Shown here: positions 21,474 to 32,411 of the stretch, in pieces
How positions within the stretch are numbered: position 1 is the stretch's first letter
Layout: each line of letters begins with the position of its first letter
NCBI RefSeq assembly: GCF_020615385.1
Contig: NZ_JAJAVB010000024.1
Coordinates: forward strand, 62,001-126,000
Length of the DNA: 64,000 bases
Reading direction: 5' to 3'
From: Jiella soli
GTDB lineage: Bacteria; Pseudomonadota; Alphaproteobacteria; Rhizobiales; Rhizobiaceae
Made by a program: the position numbers and the translations under genes
Notes under the pieces: model-generated
The model's database searches: none
What the model was told of the DNA's origin: nothing
Seen by the model: the letters and a program-made list of their open reading frames with translations, nothing else

Positions 21474-22862
21474 TCAGTGGATCGAGACGCCGGCGACCTG
21501 CTCGCTCATCCGGCGCAGCTCCGTGCGCGCCTGTGCAGTCAGTTCCACGGTCAGCGAGACCGCGCCGTCCTCGCGGTCGTCCCGCGTCTGCACCGAGGCA
21601 TTCTTGTAGAGCCAGGGCAGCACGCTCATTGCATCCGGCTGCAGATCGAGCGTGACGGCGCAGAGCGCGCCGGCGATACGGTTCTCGATGTCGGCAAGAA
21701 GCGCCGTCGTCCCCTCGCCCGTCACCGCGGAGACCAGATGCGCCGCCGCAGGATCCGGCAGCCCCTCGCGAACCGTCGCCAGATGGTTGCGGCCGGGCTC
21801 GTCGAGAAGATCGATCTTGTTCCAAACCTCGACGACGTGGTGGGAATCCTCCGCGTCGATCTCCAGATCGTGCAGGATCTTCTTCACGTCGTCCGCCTGG
21901 GCGAGCGTGTCGGGATCCGCCATGTCGCGCACATGCAGGATCAGATCGGCCTCGATCACCTCCTCCAGCGTCGCCCGGAAGGCCGCGACGAGATGCGTCG
22001 GCAGGTCGGAGACGAAGCCGACCGTGTCGGAGAACATCACCTCGGTCCCGTGCGGCAGCACCGTGCGGCGCAGCGTCGGGTCGAGCGTCGCGAAGAGAAG
22101 GTTCCTGGCGAAGACGTCGGACCCGGTCAACCGGTTGAACAGGGTCGACTTGCCGGCATTGGTGTAGCCGACCAGGGCGATGACCGGATGCGGCACCTTC
22201 TGCCGCTTGGAGCGGTGCAGCTGGCGCGTCCGCTTAACCTGGTCGAGCTCGCGTTCGAGCCTCTTGATCTTGTCCTGCAGCTGCCGGCGATCCGCCTCGA
22301 TCTGGGTTTCGCCGGGCCCGCCCATGAAGCCGGCGCCGCCGCGCTGGCGCTCCAGATGAGTCCAGGAGCGCACGAGGCGGCCGCGCTGGTAGTTGAGATG
22401 GGCGAGCTCCACCTGCAGCCGACCTTCCTTGGTGCGCGCGCGCCGGCCGAAGATCTCGAGGATCAGCCCTGTGCGGTCGAGCACCTTGGCGCCTAGTTCC
22501 TTTTCCAGGTTGCGCTGCTGGACCGGGGTCAGCGGATGGTCGAAGACGACGAGGCCGATTTCCTCGGCCGCCACCGTCCCCTTCAGCTCCTCGACCTTGC
22601 CGGCGCCGATCAGTGTCGCCGGCCGTGGCTTGGACCCGCCGACGACGCCGCTGGCGACGATGTCGAGATCGATCGCAGCGGCAAGGCCGAGTGCCTCGGC
22701 GAGCCTTGCATCGTCACTGCGGCGCGTGACCTCGCTGGCCGAGCCGCCGGACTCATCGGCAGCGGTGAAGTTCCGGAAGGTCGGCACGAAAACCGCGGCC
22801 CGGGTGGCGACGCGGCGATGCTCGATCGGACCGCGGGGTCCGGATTCGCGAGGTTCTGTCAA
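21474..22862 (-). CDS. hflX: GTPase HflX
   Basis: 462-residue ribosome-associated GTPase that splits stalled or heat-damaged 70S ribosomes. The N-terminal HflX domain has VVFDHPLTPVQQRNLEKELG. The G domain has GYTNAGKSTLFNRLTGSDVF (P-loop), DTVGFVSDLP (G3) and NKIDLL (G4). The start is a TTG at 22862 that directly follows the hfq stop (TGATTG), so it should be translated by ribosomes finishing hfq. The hfq-hflX order is conserved in many proteobacteria. Confidence 0.96.
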   Translation of the reverse strand: MTEPRESGPRGPIEHRRVATRAAVFVPTFRNFTAADESGGSASEVTRRSDDARLAEALGLAAAIDLDIVASGVVGGSKPRPATLIGAGKVEELKGTVAAEEIGLVVFDHPLTPVQQRNLEKELGAKVLDRTGLILEIFGRRARTKEGRLQVELAHLNYQRGRLVRSWTHLERQRGGAGFMGGPGETQIEADRRQLQDKIKRLERELDQVKRTRQLHRSKRQKVPHPVIALVGYTNAGKSTLFNRLTGSDVFARNLLFATLDPTLRRTVLPHGTEVMFSDTVGFVSDLPTHLVAAFRATLEEVIEADLILHVRDMADPDTLAQADDVKKILHDLEIDAEDSHHVVEVWNKIDLLDEPGRNHLATVREGLPDPAAAHLVSAVTGEGTTALLADIENRIAGALCAVTLDLQPDAMSVLPWLYKNASVQTRDDREDGAVSLTVELTAQARTELRRMSEQVAGVSIH

Positions 22863-23111
22863 TCAGTCGTTCCTGTCCTCGTCGCCGCCGTCATACATCT
22901 GGACCGGCTGCGACGGCATGATCGTGGAGATCGCGTGCTTGTAGACGAGCTGCGAATGGCCATCCCGCCGCAATAGCACGCAGAAATTGTCAAATGAGGT
23001 AACAACCCCCGTAAGCTTTACGCCGTTGACCAAAAAGATCGTCAACGAAATTTTCTGCTTGCGGACCGTGTTTAGGAAGAGATCCTGCAGATGCTGTGGC
23101 CGCTCAGGCAT
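22863..23111 (-). CDS. hfq: RNA chaperone Hfq
   Basis: 82-residue hexameric Sm-like protein that pairs small RNAs with mRNAs. Both Sm motifs are intact: [21 protein letters not shown]-like N-terminal helix and strand (here [20 protein letters not shown]), [17 protein letters not shown] and [14 protein letters not shown]. The short acidic tail is typical of alphaproteobacteria. 273 bases of non-coding DNA separate it from trkA upstream, so it probably has its own promoter. Confidence 0.98.
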   Translation of the reverse strand: MPERPQHLQDLFLNTVRKQKISLTIFLVNGVKLTGVVTSFDNFCVLLRRDGHSQLVYKHAISTIMPSQPVQMYDGGDEDRND

Positions 23112-23384
23112 TTATGCGCGTTCCTTGTTATTCGTTCTTCGGCGGCGCCTGCCATGGGTCGGGCCGGAACGGCCGCATTCCCCGCATGCTGACGAACCGC
23201 GCTGGTGTCGGTTCATGCCTGGAATGTGGTCTCTTGCGGCGCCGCCGTAAAGCGGAAGATTGCCCGCATTTGCCGCTACGGCGAAATCCGCTCGACATTT
23301 CTGCAGATTACGGCCGGTTCCGCATCCGGATCGACGGGTTCGACTTCGCCGCACTGCGGCGAAAACCCGATTCGCGGAGCCGTG

Positions 23385-24761
23385 TCAGAAGAATTCGAGG
23401 CTGACGCGGAACATCTGCTCGACATGACGCACCGCGCTTGCGGCGGCGAAGATCACCACGCGGTCCTTCGCCCGGATCCTCGTCTGGCCGCTCGGCTTGA
23501 CGTATTCCCCCGCCCGGTAGATCGCCCCGATCCTCAGGTTCTCCGGCAGGTCGAGTTCGCGCAGCGGGGCGCCGACCAGCGGCGAGGTCTCCAACGCCTC
23601 GGCCTCGATCACCTCGGCGACGCCGTTCTGGATCGAATGGACGGCCCGGATCCGGCCGCGCCGCACATGCTGCAGGACGCGCGAGATCGTCACCGTGCGC
23701 GGATTGATGAAGGCGTCGATACCGAGCGTGCGGGTGAAGCCCTGATAGTCGGCATTGTTGAGGAGAGCGAGATTGCCCTTGCAGCCGAGGCGCTTGGCCA
23801 TGACGCTCGACAGGATATTGACCTTGTCGTCATTGGTGACCGCGACGAGCAAGTCGCCCGTCGCAATGTCGGCCTCTTCCAGGATCGCCTGGTCGAGGCC
23901 GCTACCATGGAGCACGATGGTGCGGCGGAGGCTGTCGGCGATCGTGACAGCGCGCTCGTGATTGGCCTCCACCACCCGGATCCTGGCGCCAAAATTGCGC
24001 CGCTCGATCTGGCTGGCGACATAGAACCCGATATTGCCGCCGCCGATGATGACGATGCGCCCGGCCTCGGGCTCCTCATGACCGAAAAGGCCGAGCGTGC
24101 GGCGCACATGCGATTTCTCCGCGACGACATAGGCGACGTCGCCCGGCACCATCTGGTCGCCGGAGGCCGGGATGAACACCCTGTCGCCCCGCCAGATCCC
24201 GACCACGGTGGCGTTGAGGTCGGGAAACAGCTCGGTCAACTGGTCGAGCGGCGTGTTGACGACCGGACAGTCCTCCCGGCATTCGATCGCCACCATGGCG
24301 ATCCTGTCGTCGGCGAAGCGGACCGCGTCCATGGCGCCCGGCAGCGCGATGCGGCGCAGCACCATCTCGCCGACCTCGACCTCGGGCGAGATGACCACGT
24401 CGATCGGCAGATTGTCGGTCGAGAAGAGATCCTGCCAATGGGCTCTCAGATAGCTCTGCGACCGGATGCGGGCGATCTTGGTCGGCACGTTGAACAGGGA
24501 ATGAGCCACCTGGCAGGCGATCATGTTGACTTCGTCGTGGAGGGTCACGGCGATGATCATATCGGCCTGCTCGGCCCCCGCCTCGGCGAGGACGTCAGGA
24601 TGGGCGCCGTGCCCCACGAAGCCGCGGGCGTCGAGATTGTCGCGGATCGCCTGCACCAGCGCGCGCGAGGTGTCGATCACCGACACGTCGTTGCGTTCGG
24701 AGGCGAGCCGCTCGGCAATGCCGTAGCCGACCTGCCCTGCGCCGCAAATGACAACCTTCAT
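23385..24761 (-). CDS. trkA: Trk system potassium uptake protein TrkA
   Basis: 458-residue cytoplasmic regulatory subunit of Trk K+ channels. Two Rossmann (RCK) halves are evident: MKVVICGAGQVGYGIAERLA at the N-terminus and GRIVIIGGGNIGFYVASQIE in the middle, each followed by a TrkA-C domain. The ATG at 24761 is chosen because it starts the first Rossmann fold; the open frame extends 35 codons further into a repeat-rich spacer. No trkH or trkG is in the window. Position next to ntrX is the common alphaproteobacterial arrangement. Confidence 0.96.
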   Translation of the reverse strand: MKVVICGAGQVGYGIAERLASERNDVSVIDTSRALVQAIRDNLDARGFVGHGAHPDVLAEAGAEQADMIIAVTLHDEVNMIACQVAHSLFNVPTKIARIRSQSYLRAHWQDLFSTDNLPIDVVISPEVEVGEMVLRRIALPGAMDAVRFADDRIAMVAIECREDCPVVNTPLDQLTELFPDLNATVVGIWRGDRVFIPASGDQMVPGDVAYVVAEKSHVRRTLGLFGHEEPEAGRIVIIGGGNIGFYVASQIERRNFGARIRVVEANHERAVTIADSLRRTIVLHGSGLDQAILEEADIATGDLLVAVTNDDKVNILSSVMAKRLGCKGNLALLNNADYQGFTRTLGIDAFINPRTVTISRVLQHVRRGRIRAVHSIQNGVAEVIEAEALETSPLVGAPLRELDLPENLRIGAIYRAGEYVKPSGQTRIRAKDRVVIFAAASAVRHVEQMFRVSLEFF

Positions 24762-24841
24762 GCCGCCCGCCCTTGGAGAATGCACCTCGTACCGGCGTGC
24801 ATAGACCCTTGCAGCCCCGGGCGCAAAGCGGGGCGGTCGGA

Positions 24842-24902
24842 CCGGCACCGGCACCGGCACCGGCAAGCCCGCCTGCCGTCACGGCGCTGCGGCACGGCGG
24901 GC
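24842..24902. repeat. (CCGGCA)4 tandem hexamer followed by a large hairpin
   Basis: Four exact copies of CCGGCA occupy 24842-24865. Directly after them, 24867-24902 folds into a 12-bp stem (GCCCGCC+TGCCG against CGGCA+GGCGGGC) with one bulged C. The element sits in the 175-base spacer between ntrX and trkA and has no T-tract. Confidence 0.7.
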
Positions 24903-24936
24903 CGCATCGACGGCTTCGGCATGGCTACCCGCCGCC

Positions 24937-26301
24937 TCAGATGCCGAGAGACTTCAGCTTTCGATGCAGGGCCGAGCGCTCCATGCCGACGAATTCCGCC
25001 GTCCGGGAGATGTTGCCACCGAAGCGGTTGATCTGCGCGACGAGATATTCCTTCTCAAACACCTCGCGGGCGTCGCGAAGCGGCAAAGCGAGGATCTGGC
25101 CGTTCGCCTGGCTCGGCGTCCTCGGCAGCATGTCGCCAACCTCGTTCGGCAGCATGTCGGCCGAGATCGGTTCTTCGGGATCGCCGTCGCGCGCCAGGAT
25201 CATCAGCCGCTCGACATTGTTGCGAAGCTGGCGGATATTGCCAGGCCAGTCGCTGGACTGGAGCACCGCCATCGCCTCGGGCCCGATCGGACGCGGCTTG
25301 ATGCCGGTCTGCTCGCTGATCTGCTTCATGAAGGCCTCGATCAGGAGGGGCACGTCCTGGCGGCGGTCGGCAAGCGGCGGCACCGGGATCGGGACGACCG
25401 CAAGCCGGTGATAGAGGTCCTCGCGGAAGAGGCCGTCGGCGATCATCGATTCCAGATTCTGCGAGGTCGACGAGATGATGCGCACGTCGACGCGCACGCG
25501 CTTGGAGCCGCCGACGCGCTCGAAGGCCTGATCCGTCAGGACACGCAGGATCTTGTTCTGCGTCTCGCGCGGCATGTCGGCGACTTCGTCGAGATAGAGG
25601 ACGCCATGATGGGCCTCTTCGAGCGCTCCCACCTTGCGCTCGACGCCCGGCGGCGTCTCGGTGCCGAACAGTTCGACTTCCATCCGGTCCGGCGTGATGG
25701 CCGCGGCGTTCAAGGCGACGAAGGGGCCGCCGGACCGCGGCGAGGCCGCATGGAGCGCCCGCGCGACCATCTCCTTGCCGGAGCCCGAGGGCCCGAGAAT
25801 CATGACGCGGCTGTTGGTCGGCGCGACCCGGTCGATCAACGTGCGCAGCTGGTTCATCGGCTGCGACTTGCCGATCAGCTCGGCAAAGTCAGACGACCGA
25901 CGCCGAAGCTCCAGGACCTCGCGTTTCAGCTTGGAGGTTTCGAGCGCGCGCTCCGCGACGAGAATCAGCCGGTCGGCCTTGAACGGCTTTTCGATGTAAT
26001 CGTATGCGCCGCGCCGGATCGCCGAGACCGCGGTCTCGATATTGCCGTGGCCGGAGATCATCACCACCGGCACCTCCGGGTGCTGGGCCTTGATCGCGTC
26101 GAGGAGGTCGAGCCCGTCGAGCCGGCTGCCCTGCAGCCAGATATCGAGAAACACGAGCCGCGGGACGCGATCGGCGATCGACGCCAGCGCCGCGTCGGAA
26201 TCGCCAGCCGTGCGGGTCTCGTGACCCTCGTCCTCGAGAATGCCCGCGACGAGCTCGCGAATATCGGCTTCGTCATCGACGATCAGGATGTCCGATGCCA
26301 T
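24937..26301 (-). CDS. ntrX: response regulator NtrX (AAA+ domain without GAFTGA loop)
   Basis: 454 residues: receiver domain (about 1-120, phospho-acceptor D53 in LVFLDIWLQGS), AAA+ domain (about 145-380, Walker A LGPSGSGKEMVARALH, Walker B GVLYLDEVADMP) and a Fis-type helix-turn-helix at the C-terminus (ISRTAEFVGMERSALHRKLK). Between ELFGTE and the Walker B segment the GAFTGA loop that contacts sigma-54 is absent. The start is the ATG at 26301, which overlaps the 3' end of ntrY by 29 bases. Partner kinase NtrY is immediately upstream; NtrYX systems control respiration, nitrogen and envelope functions. Confidence 0.96.
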   Translation of the reverse strand: MASDILIVDDEADIRELVAGILEDEGHETRTAGDSDAALASIADRVPRLVFLDIWLQGSRLDGLDLLDAIKAQHPEVPVVMISGHGNIETAVSAIRRGAYDYIEKPFKADRLILVAERALETSKLKREVLELRRRSSDFAELIGKSQPMNQLRTLIDRVAPTNSRVMILGPSGSGKEMVARALHAASPRSGGPFVALNAAAITPDRMEVELFGTETPPGVERKVGALEEAHHGVLYLDEVADMPRETQNKILRVLTDQAFERVGGSKRVRVDVRIISSTSQNLESMIADGLFREDLYHRLAVVPIPVPPLADRRQDVPLLIEAFMKQISEQTGIKPRPIGPEAMAVLQSSDWPGNIRQLRNNVERLMILARDGDPEEPISADMLPNEVGDMLPRTPSQANGQILALPLRDAREVFEKEYLVAQINRFGGNISRTAEFVGMERSALHRKLKSLGI

Positions 26302-28534
26302 CGGTCTCACCAATCCTTTCTGGAGTCTCGCTTCGATTTGCGGGCGGTTTAGCGCCACCGGGCAGCATGATTCGCACCATCGCCCCCTGCGGCTGATCGG
26401 GGGCGTCTTCCAGCGAAATCTGCCCGCCATGGTCCTCGATGATCTTGCGGACGATGGCGAGGCCGAGGCCGGTCCCCTTTTCACGGGTCGTCATGTAGGG
26501 TTCGAGCAGACGATCGCGATCCTGGGGCGGAAAACCCCGGCCATTGTCGATGATGTCCACCCGGTGAAAGGCTCCACCGGCCTTTGCGCGGATCGTGATC
26601 CGGCCGGCGACGCCTTCCGTCGCCTCCACGGATTCGACCGCATTCTTGACCAGATTGCCGAATGCTTGTGACAGAAGACGGATGTCGAAGGAACCGAGCA
26701 TGGGCTCGTTCGGGATGTCCGCCTCGAACGCAATGCCGTGATCGCCCATCTCGCGCATGAACATGGCTTCGCGCAGCGCTTCGCGCAGGTCCTTGTTCTC
26801 CATGGTCGGCTTGGGCATGCGCGCGAAGGTAGAGAACTCGTCGACCATCCGGCCGATATCGCCCACCTGCCGGACGATCGTCTCGATGCAGCGGTCGAAG
26901 ACCTCGCGGTCGTCCTCGACGCGCTTGCCGTAGCGCCGGCGGATGCGCTCGGCCGACAGCTGGATCGGGGTGAGCGGATTCTTGATCTCGTGGGCGATAC
27001 GCCGGGCGACATCGGCCCAGGCCGAGGTGCGCTGCGCGTCGACGAGGTCGGTGATGTCGTCGAGGGTGACGACGCTCGATTGGCCGTGCTCCTCCTCCGC
27101 GGAGGAGGAGGTGATGCGGACAGCGAGCGTGCGTTCGCGCTGCCGGATCTTCAGCTTCACTTCTTCCTGATATTCAAGGCGCCGCGATTGCGAGGCGGCA
27201 TGGTGGATGCGGCCGATCTCCGGGAAGACGGCGGCGAGTTCCCGGCCGACCACCGCGTCCGCCTCGACGGCCAGGATCCGTTCGGCCGAGGGATTGAGCA
27301 TCGATACCGTGCCATCCTCCTCGACACCGAGGACGCCGACGGTCACGCCCGAGAGCACCGCCTCGGTGAAGCGGCGGCGCTCGTCGATGACATCCTTGGC
27401 GTGAACGAGTTCGGAACGCTGACTCCTGAGCTGCAGGATCATGTTGTTGAAGGTGTTCGACAGCGAGCCGACGTCGCCATCCGATACCCGCACCGGCACC
27501 GAGATCGATAGATTGCCCTCCGAGACTTCATCGGCTGCGCCGATCAGGAGACGGATCGGCCGCACCAGACGGTCCGCGACCCCGATGCCGGTCCAGATCG
27601 CAGACAGGAGCACGATCAGCATGATGCCGAGATAAAGCAACGCGAAGGCGATCTGCAGGCCGAAGCGGTTCGACTTCAGGCTCGAATATTCCGCCGTGCG
27701 CTCTTCCATCAGCCGCAGCGCGCCGAGCACCTCCGGGTCGACGGCGCGCACGGTGTAGAGATAGGCGCCCGAGATCTGCCGCAGCTTGATGATCGCGCCG
27801 ACGAGATTGGTCACGCCGGGGGGGATGAAGACGAGATTGCCCTCCGCGGCCTGCGACAATGCGTCTGCCGGCGGCACCGGCAGCGGCTTCTCCACCTCTA
27901 CGTTCGCCTGGAGGAACGGCGTTCCGTCGGTGCGCAGCAATTGTGCCCCGAGAAGCGAGCGACCGCGCGCCTGCTCCGTCAGGAAGGACTGGAATCCGGT
28001 CCGGTCGAGATCGTAGAGGCGGCGCTGCTGGTCGAGGTCATACGCCATCGACAGGGTCGACCCCTGCAGATTGCGCGCGTTCTCGTTGACATAGGCCCTC
28101 GCGACGCTGATCGAGGAATCGATGATCGCCTGGGTGCGCATGCCGAACCAGCGGTCGAGACCGAGATCGAGGGTGACACCGGCGACGATCGCCACCAGCA
28201 GCGCCGGCAGGGCCGCAACGATCGAAAACAGGACGACGATGCGGATATGCAGGCGCGAGGCCGCCTTGCCTTTCGCGCGCGCGCGGAACATGCGCATGAC
28301 CTCGCGCCCGATCAGGACGCACAGGATCACGACGAAGGCGCCGTTGACCACCGTCGCGATCGTGACAATCGTGTCGGTCGGCGCGATCGGCGTCAGCCCC
28401 ATCAGGACGACGAAGGAGATCGCACCGGTCACCAGCGCGCCGACCACCGCCAGTAGGCCCGGCACGAGCATGAAACGCCGGCGCTCCAGAAGGAACGGAA
28501 TCTCGGTTTCGGACTGAATCGGTTGCGAGGTCAT
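26273..28534 (-). CDS. ntrY: sensor histidine kinase NtrY
   Basis: 753-residue membrane kinase. Three hydrophobic segments in the first about 110 residues, a periplasmic region to about 290, another transmembrane helix (LQIAFALLYLGIMLIVLLSA, about 292-311), a HAMP domain (RPIRLLIGAADEVSEGNLSI), a PAS domain, then HisKA (RRIAHEIKNPLTPIQLSAER, His about 516) and HATPase_c with NLVKNAVESVE, DNGRGFP and GTGLGLAIV. Signal unknown; redox or oxygen sensing has been proposed for family members. Its 3' end overlaps ntrX. Confidence 0.96.
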   Translation of the reverse strand: MTSQPIQSETEIPFLLERRRFMLVPGLLAVVGALVTGAISFVVLMGLTPIAPTDTIVTIATVVNGAFVVILCVLIGREVMRMFRARAKGKAASRLHIRIVVLFSIVAALPALLVAIVAGVTLDLGLDRWFGMRTQAIIDSSISVARAYVNENARNLQGSTLSMAYDLDQQRRLYDLDRTGFQSFLTEQARGRSLLGAQLLRTDGTPFLQANVEVEKPLPVPPADALSQAAEGNLVFIPPGVTNLVGAIIKLRQISGAYLYTVRAVDPEVLGALRLMEERTAEYSSLKSNRFGLQIAFALLYLGIMLIVLLSAIWTGIGVADRLVRPIRLLIGAADEVSEGNLSISVPVRVSDGDVGSLSNTFNNMILQLRSQRSELVHAKDVIDERRRFTEAVLSGVTVGVLGVEEDGTVSMLNPSAERILAVEADAVVGRELAAVFPEIGRIHHAASQSRRLEYQEEVKLKIRQRERTLAVRITSSSAEEEHGQSSVVTLDDITDLVDAQRTSAWADVARRIAHEIKNPLTPIQLSAERIRRRYGKRVEDDREVFDRCIETIVRQVGDIGRMVDEFSTFARMPKPTMENKDLREALREAMFMREMGDHGIAFEADIPNEPMLGSFDIRLLSQAFGNLVKNAVESVEATEGVAGRITIRAKAGGAFHRVDIIDNGRGFPPQDRDRLLEPYMTTREKGTGLGLAIVRKIIEDHGGQISLEDAPDQPQGAMVRIMLPGGAKPPANRSETPERIGETDGIGHPDRR

Positions 28535-28557
28535 ACGTGGCTGCAGTTGACGGTGGC

Positions 28558-28573
28558 GTTGCTACTGAGCAAC
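28558..28573. promoter_or_regulatory. palindrome upstream of ntrY
   Basis: GTTGCT-ACTG-AGCAAC, perfect 6-bp arms, lies 24 bases upstream of the ntrY start in the 80-base gap after ntrC. It has no T-tract on either side, so an operator or mRNA 5' hairpin is more likely than a terminator. Confidence 0.4.
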
Positions 28574-28614
28574 GGAATGTGTCCAAACTGCAACGAACTC
28601 AGAAAAATTTCCAG

Positions 28615-30060
<1,446 letters not shown>

Positions 30061-30069
30061 CTTTGCTAC

Positions 30070-31209
30070 TCAGCCTTGCATGCCGGGCATGTCGTTGGAA
30101 CTATCGGGAGGGAGCTCGCGCCAGGCGGGCATCAGGATGCGGAAGACGGTGTGGCCCGGCTGGGATTCGCACTCGATGACTCCGCCATGGTCGCCGACGA
30201 TCTTGGCAACGAGAGCGAGGCCGAGGCCTGATCCGGACGGCTTCGTGGTCACGAAGGGGTCGAAGATGTTCTCCCGGATGTCTTCGGGCACGCCATCGCC
30301 ATTGTCCTCCACCGAGAATTCCAGCGGCAGCGTGACCCGGTCCTTGGTGCCGGGGACGGAAAGGCGCACGCCCGGGCGGAAGGCCGTCAGCAGCCGGATC
30401 TCGCCGCCCTCCCGGTCGCGCACCGCCTCGGCGGCGTTCTTCAGGAGATTGAGGAAGACCTGAACCAGCTGGTCGCGATTGGCATAGACCGGCGGCAGCG
30501 AGGGATCATAGAGTTCGGTGATCTTGATGCCGCGGGCAAAGCCGTTCTTGCCGAGCGTCTTCACATGTTCGAGCACGGAGTGGATGTTGACCGCCGAGCG
30601 CTCGATCGGCCGCTGGTCTGAGAATACCTCCATGCGGTCGACCAGCTTGACGATCCGGTCGCTCTCCTCCTGGATCAGCCGGGTCAGGCCGCGATCCTCG
30701 TCGCTGGCAGACGTCGCCAGGAGCTGAGCCGCGCCCTTGATGCCGGAGAGCGGGTTGCGGATCTCGTGGGCGAGCATCGCCGCGAGCCCGGTGACGGTGC
30801 GCGCCGCGGATCGGTGCGTGAGCTGGCGATCCATCTTCTCGGCGATCGATCTCAGCTGGATCATCACCACGATGAGGTCGGGCTCGTCGCTCAAATGCGA
30901 GACGTAAAGGTCGACCATTCGCTCACCGCCGAGCCGGGGCGAGGAGATGTCGACCCGGTATTCGCTGATTCGCGACTGCTGCTGGCGCACCTGTTCGATT
31001 AGAGCAAACAGCGGGCTGTCGGCCGGCACGAAGTCCTGCAGCCGGCGCTTCACGAGATAGGAGAGGCCGGCGGAGAAGAATTGCTCGGCATCGGAATTGG
31101 CGAAGCAGAACCGACCCTTGCCGTCGATCACCACCACGGGATGCGGCAGAGCGTTGAGGATCCGCATTTCGGCGGCAGAGCTGCTGGTGAGATCGGCGAT
31201 CCGGGACAT
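30070..31209 (-). CDS. ntrB: nitrogen regulation sensor kinase NtrB
   Basis: 379-residue soluble histidine kinase/phosphatase that controls NtrC under the direction of P-II. PAS domain about 15-120 ([20 protein letters not shown]), HisKA with phospho-acceptor His in [20 protein letters not shown], HATPase with [20 protein letters not shown] and GSGLGLALV. No membrane helix. The ATG at 31209 is 4 bases after the dusB stop; the longer open frame overlaps dusB and is not needed. Confidence 0.97.
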   Translation of the reverse strand: MSRIADLTSSSAAEMRILNALPHPVVVIDGKGRFCFANSDAEQFFSAGLSYLVKRRLQDFVPADSPLFALIEQVRQQQSRISEYRVDISSPRLGGERMVDLYVSHLSDEPDLIVVMIQLRSIAEKMDRQLTHRSAARTVTGLAAMLAHEIRNPLSGIKGAAQLLATSASDEDRGLTRLIQEESDRIVKLVDRMEVFSDQRPIERSAVNIHSVLEHVKTLGKNGFARGIKITELYDPSLPPVYANRDQLVQVFLNLLKNAAEAVRDREGGEIRLLTAFRPGVRLSVPGTKDRVTLPLEFSVEDNGDGVPEDIRENIFDPFVTTKPSGSGLGLALVAKIVGDHGGVIECESQPGHTVFRILMPAWRELPPDSSNDMPGMQG

Positions 31210-31213
31210 GGCT

Positions 31214-32308
31214 TCAGGCCGCCTTCTTGAGCGTGTGCGATGAAAAGGCCGGTTCGACATCGGCAAGCGACGCCTCACCGAAGAGGTGGCGGAGCTGGCG
31301 AATGACGGATCGCGGATCGCGGCCCGTCATCACCGCCGCCCGCTCCGGCCCCGCTATCGGCGCGACTGCGCCGGCGAAGCGATCAAGATACCAGCCGAGA
31401 TGCTTGCGGGCATGGCGCCGGCCGACCCCCTCGCCGTAATGGGAGAGCATTGCGCCGTAATGCTCCTCGACGAGATCGGCGAGCGTGATCGCGGCCAGAT
31501 CCTTACGGCCGATCGCGCCGGCGAGAAGGCCGGGCAACCAAGGCCGGCCCTGGCTCCCGCGCCCGATCATCACCGCGTTCGCCCGGCTCCGATCCAGCAT
31601 GCGCGGGAGCTGTTCCGGATCGACGAGATCGCCATTGGCGACGACCGGAAGCTCGACCGCGCCCACAACGGCGGCAATCGCCGCCCAGTCCGCGATCCCG
31701 TCGTAGAAGTCGGCGCGGGTGCGGCCGTGGACGGTGATCATTCTCACGCCCGCGGCCTCGGCCCGTCGGGCGATCTCCGGCGCGTTCATCGACGACCGGT
31801 CCCAGCCAAGCCGCATCTTGACCGTGACCGGCACCTTGCCCGCTCCCGCGACCGTCGCCTCGACGAGCGAGAGGGCGAGGTCGGGCTCGCGCATCAGCGC
31901 CGAGCCGGACAGGCCGCCCACGACCTTCTTCGCGGGGCAGCCGAAATTGATGTCGATGAGATCGGCGCCCTCGCCCGCAAGGCGCTCGGCGGCCGCGCGC
32001 ATCCAGGTCGGGTCGCGGCCTGCGAGCTGCACGGCATGCAGGCCGGAACCGTCGGCCATGGCACGCTTGGCGGCCTCTGCATCGCCCTTGACGAACTCAC
32101 CGCTGGCGATCATTTCCGACACGACGAGACCCGCCCTGAACCGGCGTGCCAGCCGCCGGAACGGAACATCGGAAATGCCGGAGAGCGGAGCCAGCAGGGC
32201 GCGGTTGGGCAGCGTCAGGCCAGCCACGGACCATGGCTGTCCGACCGGTGCCGATGGCGCCACCTCGCCTAAACTTTGAGCGTCCATAGCCAATGTCGAT
32301 TCTTGCAT
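31214..32308 (-). CDS. dusB: tRNA-dihydrouridine synthase (DusB/NifR3)
   Basis: 364-residue FMN enzyme that reduces uridines in the D-loop of tRNA. Family signatures: [36 protein letters not shown] with the catalytic Cys, VKMRLGW, and [10 protein letters not shown] / [12 protein letters not shown] for phosphate binding. The linkage to ntrBC (old name nifR3) is a long-known alphaproteobacterial arrangement. Start candidates are ATG 32308 and ATG 32287 (MDAQSLGEV); the conserved part begins later, so this is undecided. Confidence 0.95.
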   Translation of the reverse strand: MQESTLAMDAQSLGEVAPSAPVGQPWSVAGLTLPNRALLAPLSGISDVPFRRLARRFRAGLVVSEMIASGEFVKGDAEAAKRAMADGSGLHAVQLAGRDPTWMRAAAERLAGEGADLIDINFGCPAKKVVGGLSGSALMREPDLALSLVEATVAGAGKVPVTVKMRLGWDRSSMNAPEIARRAEAAGVRMITVHGRTRADFYDGIADWAAIAAVVGAVELPVVANGDLVDPEQLPRMLDRSRANAVMIGRGSQGRPWLPGLLAGAIGRKDLAAITLADLVEEHYGAMLSHYGEGVGRRHARKHLGWYLDRFAGAVAPIAGPERAAVMTGRDPRSVIRQLRHLFGEASLADVEPAFSSHTLKKAA

Positions 32309-32330
32309 CACGCTTTGTACTTTATCGGGG

Positions 32331-32351
32331 CATGCTCAAAAGACAAGCATG
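32331..32351. promoter_or_regulatory. dyad between divergent dusB-ntrBC and ispDF
   Basis: CATGCT-N9-AGCATG, perfect 6-bp arms, in the middle of the roughly 100-base gap between the divergent starts. Possible operator for one or both operons. Confidence 0.4.
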
Positions 32352-32411
32352 TTGCGCTTGCGAAGACACCAGCTTTTCAAGCCGCGACCGAAAATGAGGG
32401 GGAAATCCGCC

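Noticed and set aside
23112-23384. Possible small gene or tRNA in the hfq-trkA gap
   Set aside because: A GGTTCGA string at about 23336 recalls a tRNA T-arm, but no acceptor stem or anticodon arm can be built around it, and no frame has a ribosome binding site.
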